64,000 bases of DNA from Oscillospiraceae bacterium (GTDB lineage: Bacteria > Bacillota > Clostridia > Oscillospirales > Ruminococcaceae), in the NCBI GenBank assembly GCA_017545185.1, contig JAFWQJ010000079.1:49772-113771 (forward strand). The letters are read 5' to 3'. The notes under the pieces were generated by a model. It did no database searches. It saw only the letters and a program-made list of their open reading frames with translations, and was not told where the DNA came from. The translations under genes and the position numbers were made by a program. Positions 50,529 to 60,940 of this stretch are shown here, piece after piece (within the stretch, counting starts at the first letter, position 1; each line of letters opens with the position of its first letter).

Positions 50529-51781
50529 AAAGAGTACAGGCAGTTATCATCGGCGGCGGCAGCGCAGGCTTGTCCGCAGCCGTCACATTGAAGAAAAACG
50601 GCATCACGGATATCCTTGTCATTGAAAAGGACGAGGAACCGGGCGGCATTCTGGAACAGTGCATTCACAACGGCTTCGGCCTGCAGACCTTCAAGGAGCA
50701 GCTTTCCGGACCGGCCTACGCGGAGCGCTTTGTCCGCATGGCGGAGGAACAGAATGTCAGGATTTTGCTGAACACCATGGTCACGAAGCTGACCGCTGAC
50801 CGCATCGTCGAATACGTGAACGCGGAGGAAGGCACCGTGCAGGTGCAGGCCGATGCAGTCATTCTCGCGGTCGGCTGCTATGAGCGTCCGCGCGGCGCGA
50901 TCAACATTACCGGCACAAGACCCGCCGGCATCTACACCGCGGGACAGGCACAGCGTTACCTGAACATTGACGGCTATCTGGTCGGCAAGCGCGTGTTTAT
51001 CTTAGGCTCCGGCGACATCGGCCTCATCATGGCCAGACGCATGACGCTCGAGGGCGCAAAGGTCGTCGGTGTTGCGGAGATCATGCCGTATTCCAACGGC
51101 CTGCCGCGCAACATGAAGCAATGTCTCGAGGATTTCAATATCCCGCTGTATCTGTCGCATACCGTCACGCAGGTCTACGGCAAGGACAGACTCGAAAAGA
51201 TCGAGGTCGTCGAGGTAGACGGGAACAAGAACCCGATCCCCGGCAGCGAGCAGTATTTCGAGGTCGATACGCTGCTGCTCTCCTGCGGCCTGATCCCCGA
51301 AAATCACCTTGCCGAGGAAGCCGGCATCCGCATGGATCCTGCGACCAAAGGGCCGGTCGTCGATGACCGCTATATGACCAGCGCGGAGGGCATCTTTGCC
51401 TGCGGAAACGGTCTGCATGTGCATGATCTGGTCGATTTTGTCTCCATTCAGGCGGCAAAGGCGGCAGAGGGTGCCGTGGACTATCTGAAAAACGGAAAGC
51501 CCGCCGGAGAACCGCTCCGCATCACGAACGGCAATCAGGTGAGCTACTGCGTCCCGTCCCAGTTCTATCCGGATGCGCCGGCAGAAAAGCTGACGGTCTA
51601 TTTCCGCGTCCGCACGCCGATGGACAGCGGCACGCTGGTCGTCCGCTCCGGTGACCGCGTAATCCGCAGCCTGAAAAAGCGCAAGCTCGTGCCCTCTGTC
51701 ATGGAGGAGGCACTTCTGCTGCGCAAGGATATGGAAGGGCTGACAGAGGATATCACTATCGAGATCGTTGAGGAAAAGTGA
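50525..51781 (+). CDS. FAD/NAD(P)-dependent oxidoreductase, partner of the GlpA-like protein
   Basis: 418 residues with two dinucleotide-binding motifs (IIGGGSAGLSAAV near the start and ILGSGDIGLIMARR about 160). There is an invariant CIHNGFG segment, the ATG motif region AVGCYERPRGA, and a flavin-end GIFACGNGLHVHDLVD. It probably moves electrons from the GlpA-like subunit to NAD or another acceptor. It overlaps the preceding stop by four bases; the DUF1667 gene follows after one base. Confidence 0.88.
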   Translation: MKRVQAVIIGGGSAGLSAAVTLKKNGITDILVIEKDEEPGGILEQCIHNGFGLQTFKEQLSGPAYAERFVRMAEEQNVRILLNTMVTKLTADRIVEYVNAEEGTVQVQADAVILAVGCYERPRGAINITGTRPAGIYTAGQAQRYLNIDGYLVGKRVFILGSGDIGLIMARRMTLEGAKVVGVAEIMPYSNGLPRNMKQCLEDFNIPLYLSHTVTQVYGKDRLEKIEVVEVDGNKNPIPGSEQYFEVDTLLLSCGLIPENHLAEEAGIRMDPATKGPVVDDRYMTSAEGIFACGNGLHVHDLVDFVSIQAAKAAEGAVDYLKNGKPAGEPLRITNGNQVSYCVPSQFYPDAPAEKLTVYFRVRTPMDSGTLVVRSGDRVIRSLKKRKLVPSVMEEALLLRKDMEGLTEDITIEIVEEK

Positions 51782-51782
51782 A

Positions 51783-52145
51783 ATGGAAAAAGAACTGATT
51801 TGCGTCAACTGTCCGGTCGGGTGCCGCCTGACCGTGACCGTCGAAAACGATACCGTGACGAATGTGACAGGCAATAACTGTCCGCGCGGCAAGGCCTATG
51901 CCGAGAGCGAATGTATCCGGCCGGAGCGCATCCTGACGACGACCGTTCGCATTACGGGCGGCCTGCACCGGGTTCTGCCGGTCATCTCCGAGCGCGAGAT
52001 CCCGCTCGATCAGATCACGGATGCGATGGATGCCGTGCGCGGCGTACAGGTCAAGGCACCGGTCAGCGTCGGGGATGTGATCGTGGAGAATATCCTCGGC
52101 ACCGGCGTCAACATCATCGCATCGCGCTCCATGGAAAGCGTCTGA
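51783..52145 (+). CDS. DUF1667 protein
   Basis: 120 residues with four cysteines in two pairs (ICVNCPVGCRL, NNCPRGKAYAESEC) that probably bind an iron-sulfur cluster. The family always accompanies the two upstream gene types in anaerobes and may be a small electron-transfer subunit (inference from gene order). The ATG follows GAGGAAAAGTGAA. Confidence 0.88.
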   Translation: MEKELICVNCPVGCRLTVTVENDTVTNVTGNNCPRGKAYAESECIRPERILTTTVRITGGLHRVLPVISEREIPLDQITDAMDAVRGVQVKAPVSVGDVIVENILGTGVNIIASRSMESV

Positions 52146-52148
52146 GCG

Positions 52149-53384
52149 ATGCCGAAGCAAATTATCACAGACCCGCAGTCCGGCGAGAAGATCTGCAAAT
52201 GCTTCAAACGCTGCGGCGGATGTCAGCTGCAGGAAAGCTACGCCGAACAGCTTGCGCGCAAGCAGGAAAAGGCGGAGCGGATGCTCGGGAAATTCGCACC
52301 CGTTCAGCCGATCATCGGCATGGGAACGCCGTACCACTACCGCAACAAAGTACAGAACATCTACGGCACGGACAAGAACCGCAAGATCATCTCCGGCATT
52401 TTTCAGTCTACCGGCAAAAAACTGGTCGCCGTCGATGACTGTATGCTGGAGGATCAGAAGGCTGCGCCGATCGTCAGTACGCTGAAAAAGCTGATGCATG
52501 ACCTGAAGATCACGCCATATGATCTCCGCGGCGGCACCGGCCTGCTCCGGCATACGCTGATCCGCACCTCTGCCGCGACCGGCGAGATCATGCTTGTGCT
52601 GGTAACCGCCTCTGCGATGCTGCCGGCAAAAAACAATCTCGTCAAGGCGCTGATCAAGGCGCATCCGGAGATCACGACGATCGTGCAGAATATCTGTCCG
52701 GACGGAATGCCGCTGACGCTCGGCAACCGAAGCGTCACGCTGTACGGCAGCGGCTTCATTGAGGATGTACTCTGCGGCTGCCGGTTCAGGGTCTCCCCTG
52801 CCTCGTTTTATCAGGTCAACTCCCGCCAGACCGAGCGGCTCTACGGCTGCGCAGTCAGGGCGGCGGGCATCACCGAGGGCACGACCGTGATCGACGCCTA
52901 CTGCGGCACCGGCACGATCGGTATTGTTGCAGCAAAGCAGGGTGCGGCCGTCACGGGCGTAGAGCAGAACCGCTTTGCCGTCCGCGACGCCGTGGAGAAC
53001 GCGAAACGCAATCAGCTGACGAATATCCGGTTTTATCAGGACGATGCCGGAGACTTCATGCAAAAGCTCGCGAAGGACAAAGCTAAGATCGACGTCCTCA
53101 TCATGGATCCGCCGCGCGCGGGCGCATCGCCTGCATTTCTGCGCAGCGCCGGAACGCTCCGCCCCGACCGGATCGTCTATGTCTCCTGCAATATCGAGAC
53201 ACTGGAACGCGATCTGCTGCTCCTGCAAAAGGAAGGCTACCGCGTCAGCATGATCCAGCCGGTTGACATGTTCCCGCATACGACCGGCATTGAGACGGTC
53301 TGTCTGCTGAACCGGCAGCCGAAGCCGGAACCGCAGAACCGCCGGCCGGAGAAACCGCGCAATCATAAAAAGCCGAAAGCATAA
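52149..53384 (+). CDS. TrmA/RlmD-family tRNA/rRNA uracil-C5 methyltransferase
   Basis: 411 residues. An N-terminal cysteine cluster (CKCFKRCGGCQLQ) for an iron-sulfur cluster precedes the SAM-binding domain (DAYCGTGTIGIVAA, MDPPRAGAS) with catalytic Cys in VYVSCNIETL and the general base Glu in TTGIETV. It methylates uracil-54 of tRNA or a 23S uracil. The usual N-terminal TRAM domain is missing. It starts 3 bases after the DUF1667 stop with a poor ribosome binding site, so it is probably read by coupling. The basic tail (RPEKPRNHKKPKA) may bind RNA. Confidence 0.94.
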   Translation: MPKQIITDPQSGEKICKCFKRCGGCQLQESYAEQLARKQEKAERMLGKFAPVQPIIGMGTPYHYRNKVQNIYGTDKNRKIISGIFQSTGKKLVAVDDCMLEDQKAAPIVSTLKKLMHDLKITPYDLRGGTGLLRHTLIRTSAATGEIMLVLVTASAMLPAKNNLVKALIKAHPEITTIVQNICPDGMPLTLGNRSVTLYGSGFIEDVLCGCRFRVSPASFYQVNSRQTERLYGCAVRAAGITEGTTVIDAYCGTGTIGIVAAKQGAAVTGVEQNRFAVRDAVENAKRNQLTNIRFYQDDAGDFMQKLAKDKAKIDVLIMDPPRAGASPAFLRSAGTLRPDRIVYVSCNIETLERDLLLLQKEGYRVSMIQPVDMFPHTTGIETVCLLNRQPKPEPQNRRPEKPRNHKKPKA

Positions 53385-53387
53385 CGC

Positions 53388-53421
53388 AAAGGGCGCCGAC
53401 TGTTTCAGCCGACGCCCTTTT
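53388..53421. terminator. Terminator between converging methyltransferase and leuB
   Basis: AAAGGGCG and CGCCCTTTT pair around CGAC...CCG, usable in both directions, stronger on the plus strand. Confidence 0.8.
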
Positions 53422-53435
53422 CCTATCCGTATCAA

Positions 53436-54518
53436 TTATTGAGAAGCGATGCACCTGACCACTTCCGCAGTCATCTCCGTACACGAAAGCGGCCGGATGC
53501 CGGAATCCCCGACCAGATCGGCCGTGCGGCAGCCGCGTTCCAGCACCGTATCCACGGCCTGTTCGATCGCGTCCGCTTCCGCTGAAAGCCCGAACGCATA
53601 GCGCAGCATCATTGCACCGGAGAGGATCGCCGCGACCGGATTTGCCAGATCCTTCCCCGCAATATCCGGTGCGGAGCCGTGGATCGGCTCGTACAGCCCG
53701 CGTGTTGTATCGCCGAGCGACGCCGACGCCAGCATTCCGATCGAACCGGTCAGCTGCGAGGCTTCATCCGAGAGGATATCCCCGAACATATTGGAGGTCA
53801 CGATCACATCAAACTGCCGCGGGTCGCGCACAAGCTGCATCGCGGCATTATCCACGAACAGGTCGCTGTACTGCACTTCCGGATAGTCCGCCGCAAGCCG
53901 GTGCATCGTGCTCCGCCAGAGCCGCGAGGTCTCCAGCACATTCGCCTTGTCCACGCTGACCAGCCGGCGGTTTCTGGGCATCGCGGCTTCAAACGCCGCC
54001 TTGCCGATGCGCTCGATCTCCATGACGCTGTAGCATTCCGTGTCGAACGCCTCCTCGCCGTATTTTCCCTCGCGGTATCCGCGGTCACCGAAGTAAATGC
54101 CGCCGGTCAGCTCGCGGACAATGAGGATATCAAAGCCCTGCGCCGTCAGATCGTCCCGCAGCGGGGATGCGCCCTTCAGCGCGGGAAAGAGCTTCGCAGG
54201 CCGCAGATTCGTATACAGCCCGAGTGCCGCACGGATGCCGAGCAATGCCTTTTCCGGACGCTGATCTCCGGGCAGGCCGTCCCATTTCGGACCGCCGACC
54301 GCCCCGAGCAATACACTGTCGCTGTTGAGACAGCCCTGCACGGTCTCATCCGGCAGCGGCTCCCCGACCGCGTCGATCGCGGCACCGCCGATCAGATACG
54401 GCGTGAACACAAAGCGGTGCCCGAACCGGTCTGCGGTCTGTTCCAGCACCTGCACGGCACTGTCCGTGATCTCCGGACCGATGCCGTCGCCCTTTAATAA
54501 TGCGATGCGATATTCCAT
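53436..54518 (-). CDS. leuB: 3-isopropylmalate dehydrogenase
   Basis: 360 residues. Opens [15 protein letters not shown]; contains [22 protein letters not shown], the catalytic Lys in [15 protein letters not shown], the metal-binding [20 protein letters not shown], and [17 protein letters not shown]. It oxidises and decarboxylates 3-isopropylmalate in leucine synthesis with NAD. It is the last gene of the T-box leu operon, 15 bases after the acetyltransferase. Confidence 0.98.
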   Translation of the reverse strand: MEYRIALLKGDGIGPEITDSAVQVLEQTADRFGHRFVFTPYLIGGAAIDAVGEPLPDETVQGCLNSDSVLLGAVGGPKWDGLPGDQRPEKALLGIRAALGLYTNLRPAKLFPALKGASPLRDDLTAQGFDILIVRELTGGIYFGDRGYREGKYGEEAFDTECYSVMEIERIGKAAFEAAMPRNRRLVSVDKANVLETSRLWRSTMHRLAADYPEVQYSDLFVDNAAMQLVRDPRQFDVIVTSNMFGDILSDEASQLTGSIGMLASASLGDTTRGLYEPIHGSAPDIAGKDLANPVAAILSGAMMLRYAFGLSAEADAIEQAVDTVLERGCRTADLVGDSGIRPLSCTEMTAEVVRCIASQ

Positions 54519-54533
54519 ACTGCACCTCCTGCC

Positions 54534-55034
54534 TTACAGCAGCTTCTCCATGAGCAGAAATCTGCCCTTTCTCCAATCCGCCGTACCGGTCTGCCGATAG
54601 CCGTTCCGCGCATACAGCCGCAGTGCCGCGGGATTTTCTGCGAACACATCAAGCCGGATCGCTTTGCAGCCTGCGTCCCGCAGACCGGATTCGATCTGTT
54701 CCAGCGTCTGCTGCGCGATCCCCTGCCCCCGGTAATCAGGATGCACACAAAGCCTGTGGAGCACCGCAAACCGGCTGCCGTCATACGACCAGTCCGCGCT
54801 GTCATACGCCGGGTCACATTCCTGATTCAGCACATAGATCACGGCAAGGCGTTCGCCGTCCCGACCGCAGACAAGCTGCCCGTCTTCGATATCCGCGGCA
54901 AGATGCGTTTCCGCAGGATAGACGTCGTCCCACTGGTCAATCCCCTGCCGCTGCATCTCCGCGATCGCCGCACGGATCAGCTGCATGACAGCAGGCAGAT
55001 CGCTGCGCGCCGCGTTCCGGTATTCAAGCTTCAC
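54534..55034 (-). CDS. GNAT-family acetyltransferase inside the leu operon
   Basis: 166 residues of the GNAT fold. The acetyl-CoA site is [21 protein letters not shown], followed by [19 protein letters not shown]. It starts with GTG overlapping the leuD stop (GTGA), so it is firmly inside the operon. The substrate is unknown; a small amino compound or protein N-terminus is possible. An upstream in-frame extension runs through leuD and is rejected. Confidence 0.88.
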   Translation of the reverse strand: MKLEYRNAARSDLPAVMQLIRAAIAEMQRQGIDQWDDVYPAETHLAADIEDGQLVCGRDGERLAVIYVLNQECDPAYDSADWSYDGSRFAVLHRLCVHPDYRGQGIAQQTLEQIESGLRDAGCKAIRLDVFAENPAALRLYARNGYRQTGTADWRKGRFLLMEKLL

Positions 55035-55522
55035 AGGATGCCGTCCGCGACCGACTGCATCAGTCCGCCGTGTGCGATGATCTCCTGCACGAACGGCGGG
55101 AACGGCGCCGTATGATATTCCGCACCGGTCGTCAGGTCGCGGATGATGCCGCTGTCCAGATCGGCCTCCACGGTGTCGCCCTCCGCGATGCCCGCAGCAG
55201 CCTCGGGGCATTCAACGATCGCAAGCCCGATGTTGATCGCGTTGCGATAGAAAATGCGCGCAAAACTTTTTGCGATCACAAGCGAGATGCCGCTTGCCTG
55301 GATTGCGATCGGCGCGTGCTCTCTCGACGAGCCGCAGCCGAAGTTCTGTCCGGCGACCAGAATGTCGCCCGGCCTGACGCGCTGCACAAAGCTGCGGTCA
55401 AGATCCTCCATGCAGTGCGCGGCAAGCTCCTGCTTTTCGCTCGTATTCAGATACCGCGCCGGAATGATGACGTCCGTATCCACATGGTCGCCGTATTTCA
55501 GGACGCTGCCTGTCAGCTTCAT
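55031..55522 (-). CDS. leuD: 3-isopropylmalate dehydratase small subunit
   Basis: 163 residues. Contains [15 protein letters not shown], the loop [14 protein letters not shown] and [15 protein letters not shown], typical of LeuD. With LeuC it isomerises 2- to 3-isopropylmalate. It overlaps leuC as ATGA with GGGAGG upstream; both ends overlap neighbours. Confidence 0.97.
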   Translation of the reverse strand: MKLTGSVLKYGDHVDTDVIIPARYLNTSEKQELAAHCMEDLDRSFVQRVRPGDILVAGQNFGCGSSREHAPIAIQASGISLVIAKSFARIFYRNAINIGLAIVECPEAAAGIAEGDTVEADLDSGIIRDLTTGAEYHTAPFPPFVQEIIAHGGLMQSVADGIL

Positions 55523-56784
55523 TGCGACACCTCCCACGGGCTCGTGATTTTGCCGGTCAGTGCCGTTGCAGCCGCGACCGCAGGGCTCGCGAGATAGACC
55601 TCCGATTCCGGATGCCCCATTCTGCCGACGAAATTGCGGTTCGTTGTCGCGACGGCGCGCTCACCCTTTGCAAGAATGCCCATATATCCGCCGAGACACG
55701 GCCCGCAGGTCGGCGTTGAAACGACCGCGCCGCTCTCGACAAAAATTTTCAGGAGCCCCTGCTCCATTGCATCCAGATAGATCTGCTGTGTGGCCGGAAT
55801 GACGATCACACGGACACCGGGCGCGCAGGTCTTTCCGCACATGATCTCCGCGGCGAGCTGCAGATCCTCCAGTCTGCCGTTCGTACAGGAACCGATCACG
55901 ACCTGATCGACCGGAATGTCCCCGATCTCCGCAAAGGTCTTTGCGTTCTCCGGCAGATGCGGGAACGCGACCGTCGGCTCGATCTGCGAGAGATCGACCG
56001 TCAGCGTTTCGTCATATACGGCATCCTCGTCCGCCGCATAGACCCGCGGCTCCTTCGCATGATGCGCCCGCAGATATGCAAGCGTCACATCATCGACCGG
56101 GAAGATGCCGTTTTTCGCGCCCGCCTCGATCACCATATTCGCCATACAGAGCCGGTCGCTCACGGAAAGCGTATGCACACCGTCCCCGGTGAACTCGACC
56201 GAACGGTACAGCGCACCGTCCACGCCGGTTTTCCCGATGATGTGCAAAATCACATCCTTGCCGGTCACGCATTTCCGCAGCGCGCCGGTCAGTTCGATAC
56301 GGATCGCAGAGGGCACCTTGAACCAAGCCTTGCCCGATGCCATGCCGCAGGCCATGTCCGTAGAGCCGACACCGGTCGAGAATGCGCCGAGTGCGCCGTA
56401 GGTGCAGGTATGCGAATCCGCGCCGATGACAACGTCACCTGCCGTGACGAGTCCCTTCTCCGGCAGCAGCGCGTGCTCAATGCCCATTCTGCCGGCATCG
56501 TAAAAATGCGTGACTGCCTGCTCGCGGCAGAAATCCCGGCAGACTCTGCACTGCTCCGCCGCCTTGATATCCTTGTTCGGGACGAAATGATCCATGACCA
56601 TGACGACCTTTTCCCGGTCAAAGACCGCCCTTTTGCCGAGCGATGCAAACGCCTTGACCGCGACCGGTGCCGTGATATCGTTGCCGAGCACAAGGTCAAG
56701 CGACGCTAAGATCAGCTCGCCCGCCTGCACGGAATCCCGCCCGGCATGTGCCGCAAGGATCTTCTGCGTCATTGTCATACCCAT
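55519..56784 (-). CDS. leuC: 3-isopropylmalate dehydratase large subunit
   Basis: 421 residues of the aconitase superfamily. The cluster ligands are Cys in [13 protein letters not shown] and the pair in [33 protein letters not shown] and the substrate loop [12 protein letters not shown] are present. It is the prokaryotic short LeuC type that works with the separate LeuD. The start follows GGAGGGAACTGT. Confidence 0.98.
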   Translation of the reverse strand: MGMTMTQKILAAHAGRDSVQAGELILASLDLVLGNDITAPVAVKAFASLGKRAVFDREKVVMVMDHFVPNKDIKAAEQCRVCRDFCREQAVTHFYDAGRMGIEHALLPEKGLVTAGDVVIGADSHTCTYGALGAFSTGVGSTDMACGMASGKAWFKVPSAIRIELTGALRKCVTGKDVILHIIGKTGVDGALYRSVEFTGDGVHTLSVSDRLCMANMVIEAGAKNGIFPVDDVTLAYLRAHHAKEPRVYAADEDAVYDETLTVDLSQIEPTVAFPHLPENAKTFAEIGDIPVDQVVIGSCTNGRLEDLQLAAEIMCGKTCAPGVRVIVIPATQQIYLDAMEQGLLKIFVESGAVVSTPTCGPCLGGYMGILAKGERAVATTNRNFVGRMGHPESEVYLASPAVAAATALTGKITSPWEVSQ

Positions 56785-56821
56785 ACAGTTCCCTCCTTCC
56801 GCACCGCGGCTCCGGAGCCGG

Positions 56822-58492
56822 TCATGCCTTCTGCTGCGTCAGCATGTTATTGAGTGCGCTGACAAATGCCTTGACGGACGACGTCATGATATCGTTGTCG
56901 ATGCCGACGCCCCAGAAGCTCTCTTTTTCGCTGTTCAGCAGCTCAACATAGGAGACCGCCTTCGATGTCGAGCCGACCTCGAGTGCGTGCTCCGTATAGG
57001 AATTGAGCGTATACGTAATGCCGGTGTACGAACGCACCGCATTGCTGACCGCATCCAGACGGCCGTTGCCGTTGTTCGTCGCGGAGGCTGTCTCACCGTT
57101 GTATTCAATGTCGATCGTCGCCTCAATGCCGTTGTGCTGAACATAATGCACATCGGTCAGATTCAGCGGCTTCGTAATGTCGATATAATGCTCGCGGAAG
57201 ATCAGATAGACCTCATCCGGCGAAAGCTCTCTGTGCTCGTGGTCGGAAATGCTCTTGACCAGATAGCCGACATGCTCGCGCATCCGCTTCGGCAGATTGT
57301 AGCCGAACCGCGTTTCCAGCACATAGCCGATGCCGCCCTTGCCGGACTGGCTGTTGATGCGGATAACGTCCGTCTCGTATGCTCTGCCGATATCGGCGGG
57401 ATCAAGCGGCAGATACGGCACCGTCCAGTGCGGGTCGCCGGTCTCGGTGCGCCATTTCAGCCCCTTTGCGATCGCATCCTGATGCGAGCCGCTGAACGCC
57501 GCAAAGACCAGCTTGCCGGAATACGGCTGCCGTTCGTTGATCTCCATCTGGGTCAGGCGCGTGTACATTTCCGTCAGGGTCGGGAGATCGCTGAAATCGA
57601 GGCCGGGGTCAACACCCTGCGTATACAGATTCAGCGCGAGCGTCACGATATCCACATTGCCGGTGCGCTCACCGTTGCCGAACAGCGTTCCCTCGACGCG
57701 CTCCGCACCCGCCAGCAGACCCATTTCTGTATCCGCGACCGCGCAGCCGCGGTCATTGTGCGGGTGCAGCGAGAGGATCACATTCTCACGGTATTTCAGG
57801 TTCTCGCTGATGTACGCGACCTGATTCGCATACACATGCGGCATGGAGAGCTGCACGGTCACCGGCAGATTGATAATGACCTTGTCCTCCGGTGACGGCT
57901 GCCAGACATCCAGCACGGCATTGCAGATCTCCAGTGCATAGTCCGGCTCGGTACCGGTGAAGCTTTCCGGCGAATACTCAAAACGGATCTTGCCGGAACA
58001 GCGTTCTCTGTACTGCTTGCAGAGCTTCGCGCCGGATACCGCAATTTCGGTGATCTCGTCCTTGTCCATGCGGAACACCTGCTCGCGCTGCACCAAAGAG
58101 GTCGAATTATACAGATGCACGATCGCCTGCTTACATCCCTCGATCGCTTCAAATGTCCGCTGAATGATGTGCTCTCTGGACTGCGTCAGCACCTGGATCG
58201 TCACATCGTCCGGGATCAGATCCTGCTCGATCAGCGTGCGGCAAAATTCAAATTCCGTATCGCATGCCGCCGGGAACCCGATCTCGATCTCCTTGAATCC
58301 GATCTTCACGAGCGCGGAGAAATACTCGAGCTTATCCTCCAGCGACATCGGGGTCACAAGTGCCTGATTGCCGTCGCGCAGATCGACGCTGCACCACTGC
58401 GGCGCATGGTCGATATAGGTTTTCTGCATCCAGTCTGTTTTCGGTGCAGGCGCGGCAAAAAACTGCCGGGTATACTTTTCTGCATTTCTCAT
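56822..58492 (-). CDS. leuA: 2-isopropylmalate synthase
   Basis: 556 residues, the long LeuA type. The catalytic domain has [24 protein letters not shown] and the metal-binding [16 protein letters not shown] and [10 protein letters not shown]. The C-terminal allosteric LeuA dimer domain extends to the end ([16 protein letters not shown]). It condenses 2-oxoisovalerate with acetyl-CoA, the first step to leucine, and is usually inhibited by leucine. The ATG lies 8 bases after GGAGG; a GTG three codons upstream is less likely. It is controlled by the upstream T-box. Confidence 0.97.
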   Translation of the reverse strand: MRNAEKYTRQFFAAPAPKTDWMQKTYIDHAPQWCSVDLRDGNQALVTPMSLEDKLEYFSALVKIGFKEIEIGFPAACDTEFEFCRTLIEQDLIPDDVTIQVLTQSREHIIQRTFEAIEGCKQAIVHLYNSTSLVQREQVFRMDKDEITEIAVSGAKLCKQYRERCSGKIRFEYSPESFTGTEPDYALEICNAVLDVWQPSPEDKVIINLPVTVQLSMPHVYANQVAYISENLKYRENVILSLHPHNDRGCAVADTEMGLLAGAERVEGTLFGNGERTGNVDIVTLALNLYTQGVDPGLDFSDLPTLTEMYTRLTQMEINERQPYSGKLVFAAFSGSHQDAIAKGLKWRTETGDPHWTVPYLPLDPADIGRAYETDVIRINSQSGKGGIGYVLETRFGYNLPKRMREHVGYLVKSISDHEHRELSPDEVYLIFREHYIDITKPLNLTDVHYVQHNGIEATIDIEYNGETASATNNGNGRLDAVSNAVRSYTGITYTLNSYTEHALEVGSTSKAVSYVELLNSEKESFWGVGIDNDIMTSSVKAFVSALNNMLTQQKA

Positions 58493-58534
58493 GTTGAACA
58501 CCTCCGTAATTTATCTGCCGGGAAGGGCTGATAA

Positions 58535-58572
58535 CAAAAAATCGCCCCTCTCCATGAATCCGGAAAGAGACG
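58535..58572 (-). terminator. T-box-controlled terminator before leuA
   Basis: CGTCTCTTTCC pairs with GGAGAGGGGCG on the minus strand (11 pairs with G-U), followed by ATTTTTTG. Confidence 0.88.
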
Positions 58573-58812
58573 AAGCTTCTGTCTGAATACTCCGCGGTAC
58601 CACTCTTCTTGACACGCAACTGTGCCCGCTCTGCTGCGTCGCATGAACGCATCTCTCTGTGACGGGAGAACCCGGTCAAGCCTAATTGCATCGCTGCGTT
58701 CAGCCGACTGCTCAGGGAGGAGTTATGACCCTTCGTCCGCTGCTGCCTTTCAGCCGGGGGCAGCTCTCTGGAAGCGTTCGGAAAAGGCTTTTGTTCCCTT
58801 CATCGCATTTAT
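58573..58812 (-). ncRNA. T-box leader, probably leucine-specific
   Basis: Contains the T-box core TGGTACCGCGG (58,592-58,602 on the minus strand) directly before the terminator. Some 200 bases of structured leader (repeated complementary arms such as CTGCCCCCGGCTGAAAGGCAG) lie between it and a strong promoter. An in-frame CTC codon in AACTCCTCCC could be the leucine specifier; this was not folded. Uncharged tRNA should stabilise the antiterminator and allow leu gene transcription. Confidence 0.88.
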
Positions 58813-58818
58813 ATATAA

Positions 58819-58847
58819 AGTATAGCATAATTCATACCGTTTGTCAA
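58819..58847 (-). promoter_or_regulatory. Sigma-A promoter of the leu operon
   Basis: TTGACA, 17 bases, TATACT on the minus strand. Confidence 0.88.
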
Positions 58848-58867
58848 GCACCTTTTCGGCGGTTATG

Positions 58868-58902
58868 CAAAATCAGCCGCCGGCAGTTGAATACCGGCGG
58901 CT
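58868..58902 (-). terminator. Terminator of the second sigma operon
   Basis: AGCCGCCGG pairs with CCGGCGGCT on the minus strand, followed by GATTTTG. Confidence 0.82.
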
Positions 58903-58918
58903 GTATCGGAATCAGTTG

Positions 58919-59983
58919 TCAGATTTTCTTCGCGATCTTTTTCAGGATGAGCTCGGTGTCGTCCGTTGTGACATTGCCGTCGCCGCTGATATCGGCGTTC
59001 AGCCTGCCCAGATCGGTGATGACGGCTTCTCTGTCCTCGGCGGCAAATCTTGCGACCAGAACCGCGTCTGCGACGTCAACCGAACCGTCGGCATTCGCGT
59101 CACCGTTTCCGGCAATGTCGTTGAATGCTTTGTAGGTGATATTCGCAAGCCCTGTCCGGAAACTCTGTGCATCCTGCTGTTCAGCGGGATACAGATAACG
59201 CCATTCCAGTGTGCTGCCGTCTGTATCCAGACGGATATACACGATTTCTTCCTGTTCGGCAATCGCAAGGATTTTCTCCGAGCCTGCATCATCAAACCAG
59301 TATTCGATCAGCGTGAGGCCGCTGCCGCCGAAATAATCCGGATACGCCTGTGCCGCGGCGAGATCCTGCATTGCCTGCTCAAAGGAACCGGCTTTTCCGG
59401 TGATCACACTGACTGCATTCAGTGTGAAGCGCGGTGTATCTTCCGGAAGATCGCCCCTGATCACGGCGCGCTCCCTGCGGAATTCCCCGATCAGACGGTT
59501 TTCTTTTTGCTCCAGCTGCTTCAGGGCGGCCTTCTGCGCAGCGGTCAGGGTGTTGTCAATGACCGTGACCGTCGCCGTGACCGTGCGGACGGGCGTATCC
59601 TGCGGCGAAAGACTGACCGCATCCGGATTCAGCTTGGCCGTGATGCGGATGACCGCGGTGCCCTCCGCTTTTGCTGTGACAAGTCCGTCACGGGTAACAG
59701 ACGCGGCCTGACTGTTGTCCGAAGTAAACTGCAGGGATTCCGCGTAATAGCATTCTGCGTCCCAGACAGCTTTCAGCTGGTATGTTTCTCCGGCATTCAG
59801 TGTGAGCGCCGGTGTTTCTGCTGCGAAGCCGTATAATTCGGGCTCCGGATCGGTATATTCCTGATTCACCGGCATTGTCGTGACCGGTTCCGTCGCTGCC
59901 GGTTCCGCTGCGGCGGGTGCAGAAGCTGCTGCACAGCATAACGCTGCAAGAATCAATGCGGATAAAAAGGCTGTCGTTTTCAT
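58919..59983 (-). CDS. Secreted dockerin protein sharing its central domain with the adjacent anti-sigma
   Basis: 354 residues. Signal peptide; a BIG2-like domain (about 50-145, ETYQLKAVW, AASVTRDGLVTAKAEGTAVI). The central domain (about 150-255) reads NRLIGEFRRERAVIRGDL and AYPDYFGGSGLTLIEYWFDD. The C-terminal dockerin has loops DANADGSVDVADAVLVARF and DISGDGNVTTDDTELIL. The central domain aligns with the ectodomain of the anti-sigma factor encoded just upstream (YPDYxGGSGxTxIEYWxDD identical in both). The protein should sit on the cellulosome. It starts about 12 bases after the anti-sigma stop, with GGAGG 7 bases before the second of two ATGs. The function of the shared domain is unknown; a ligand-binding or feedback role is inferred. 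Confidence 0.85.
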   Translation of the reverse strand: MKTTAFLSALILAALCCAAASAPAAAEPAATEPVTTMPVNQEYTDPEPELYGFAAETPALTLNAGETYQLKAVWDAECYYAESLQFTSDNSQAASVTRDGLVTAKAEGTAVIRITAKLNPDAVSLSPQDTPVRTVTATVTVIDNTLTAAQKAALKQLEQKENRLIGEFRRERAVIRGDLPEDTPRFTLNAVSVITGKAGSFEQAMQDLAAAQAYPDYFGGSGLTLIEYWFDDAGSEKILAIAEQEEIVYIRLDTDGSTLEWRYLYPAEQQDAQSFRTGLANITYKAFNDIAGNGDANADGSVDVADAVLVARFAAEDREAVITDLGRLNADISGDGNVTTDDTELILKKIAKKI

Positions 59984-59995
59984 CATGATCCCTCC

Positions 59996-60940
59996 TTAGC
60001 TCAGTAGCTTTTCAAACAGATTTTCTTCCCGGCTGCTGCCGTGTATCACATGAACCAGATCCTGCTGTTCGACAATCAGGTCGATATAATCCGTGCCGGA
60101 ATCGTCCAGCCAGTATTCGATTCTGGTGACACCGCTGCCGCCGACATAATCCGGATACGGATAAAGTTCCTGAAGTCTGTCTTTGACTGCACGAAAATCC
60201 ATGCCGCTGCTGACCATTTCCATGACCTCCGCAAGCGTGATGCGGGGTGCATCCGCGGCAAGCTCGCCGCGCAGCTGTGCAAGCCGACGTTTGTATTCGC
60301 CGATCATGCGGTCACCCTCACGCACGACCTCATCCTCGGAAGTCATAAGCATGACCGGATGCGGCTCTGCTGTTGCTGTGGTCTGTACGGTTGTTTCTTC
60401 CGCCGTGGTGACAGGCGGTGCAGTCGTCAATATTGCAGGCTCTGCGGAAGATTCCGGTTCCGCGGGCGGTTCTGTCTCTGCGGCGGGCTCCGTGACGGCG
60501 GGCTCGGTTTCCGTGACCGTGACCGTCTGAATCTGCAAGGTTTCCGTGACGGCGGCAGTTTCAGTCTTTACGGATACCGTCGTTTGCGCGGTTGTCACGG
60601 CAGAAGTCTCCGTATATGCGGCTGTGACCTCCTGCACCACGGAATCCGGCTGCGTACTCTGTGCCGTCAGCTCATCACGGTTCCCGTGGATCAGAAATGC
60701 ACCGACACCGACGGCAAACAGCATACAGGCTGCCAGTGCCGCCGCCGTGATCCAGCGCGGCGCGGAAAGGCCGGGCGTATCCGCATCGGGGTTCCGGTAC
60801 GGCACCGTTCCTGCCGGGGAGACTGCCGCTGTGCTGACAGCCGGCTGATCGCTCTGCGCCGCATAGGATGCAGTACAGGCCGTCACGATCATCTCATCCG
60901 GCAGCGTGTTCATCAGCTCCAGAAAAGTCTCAGCATTCAA
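59996..60940 (-). CDS. Membrane anti-sigma-like regulator with shared ectodomain
   Basis: 314 residues. Short cytoplasmic part (ETFLELMNTLPDEMIVTA) of about 60 residues, one membrane helix (about 62-84, AALAACMLFAVGVGAFLI), and a long Thr/Val/Glu-rich extracellular stalk (about 95-200). The C-terminal domain (about 205-305) has DRMIGEYKRRLAQLRGEL and PYPDYVGGSGVTRIEYWLDD. The start overlaps the sigma stop as ATGA. Cytoplasmic and membrane parts match the first regulator in the window, while the ectodomain differs and instead matches the dockerin protein next door. The plan recalls RsgI anti-sigma factors of Clostridium thermocellum, which carry polysaccharide-sensing ectodomains, but the sigma partner here is ECF, not SigI. 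Confidence 0.8.
   Translation of the reverse strand: MNAETFLELMNTLPDEMIVTACTASYAAQSDQPAVSTAAVSPAGTVPYRNPDADTPGLSAPRWITAAALAACMLFAVGVGAFLIHGNRDELTAQSTQPDSVVQEVTAAYTETSAVTTAQTTVSVKTETAAVTETLQIQTVTVTETEPAVTEPAAETEPPAEPESSAEPAILTTAPPVTTAEETTVQTTATAEPHPVMLMTSEDEVVREGDRMIGEYKRRLAQLRGELAADAPRITLAEVMEMVSSGMDFRAVKDRLQELYPYPDYVGGSGVTRIEYWLDDSGTDYIDLIVEQQDLVHVIHGSSREENLFEKLLS

Noticed and set aside
51756-53435. Minus-strand frame of 559 codons over DUF1667 and the methyltransferase
   Set aside because: Both plus-strand genes carry diagnostic cysteine clusters and catalytic motifs. The antisense frame spans two genes and an intergenic gap.
58573-58860. Pseudogene or small protein upstream of leuA
   Set aside because: The region is explained by a T-box leader with core motif, terminator and promoter.
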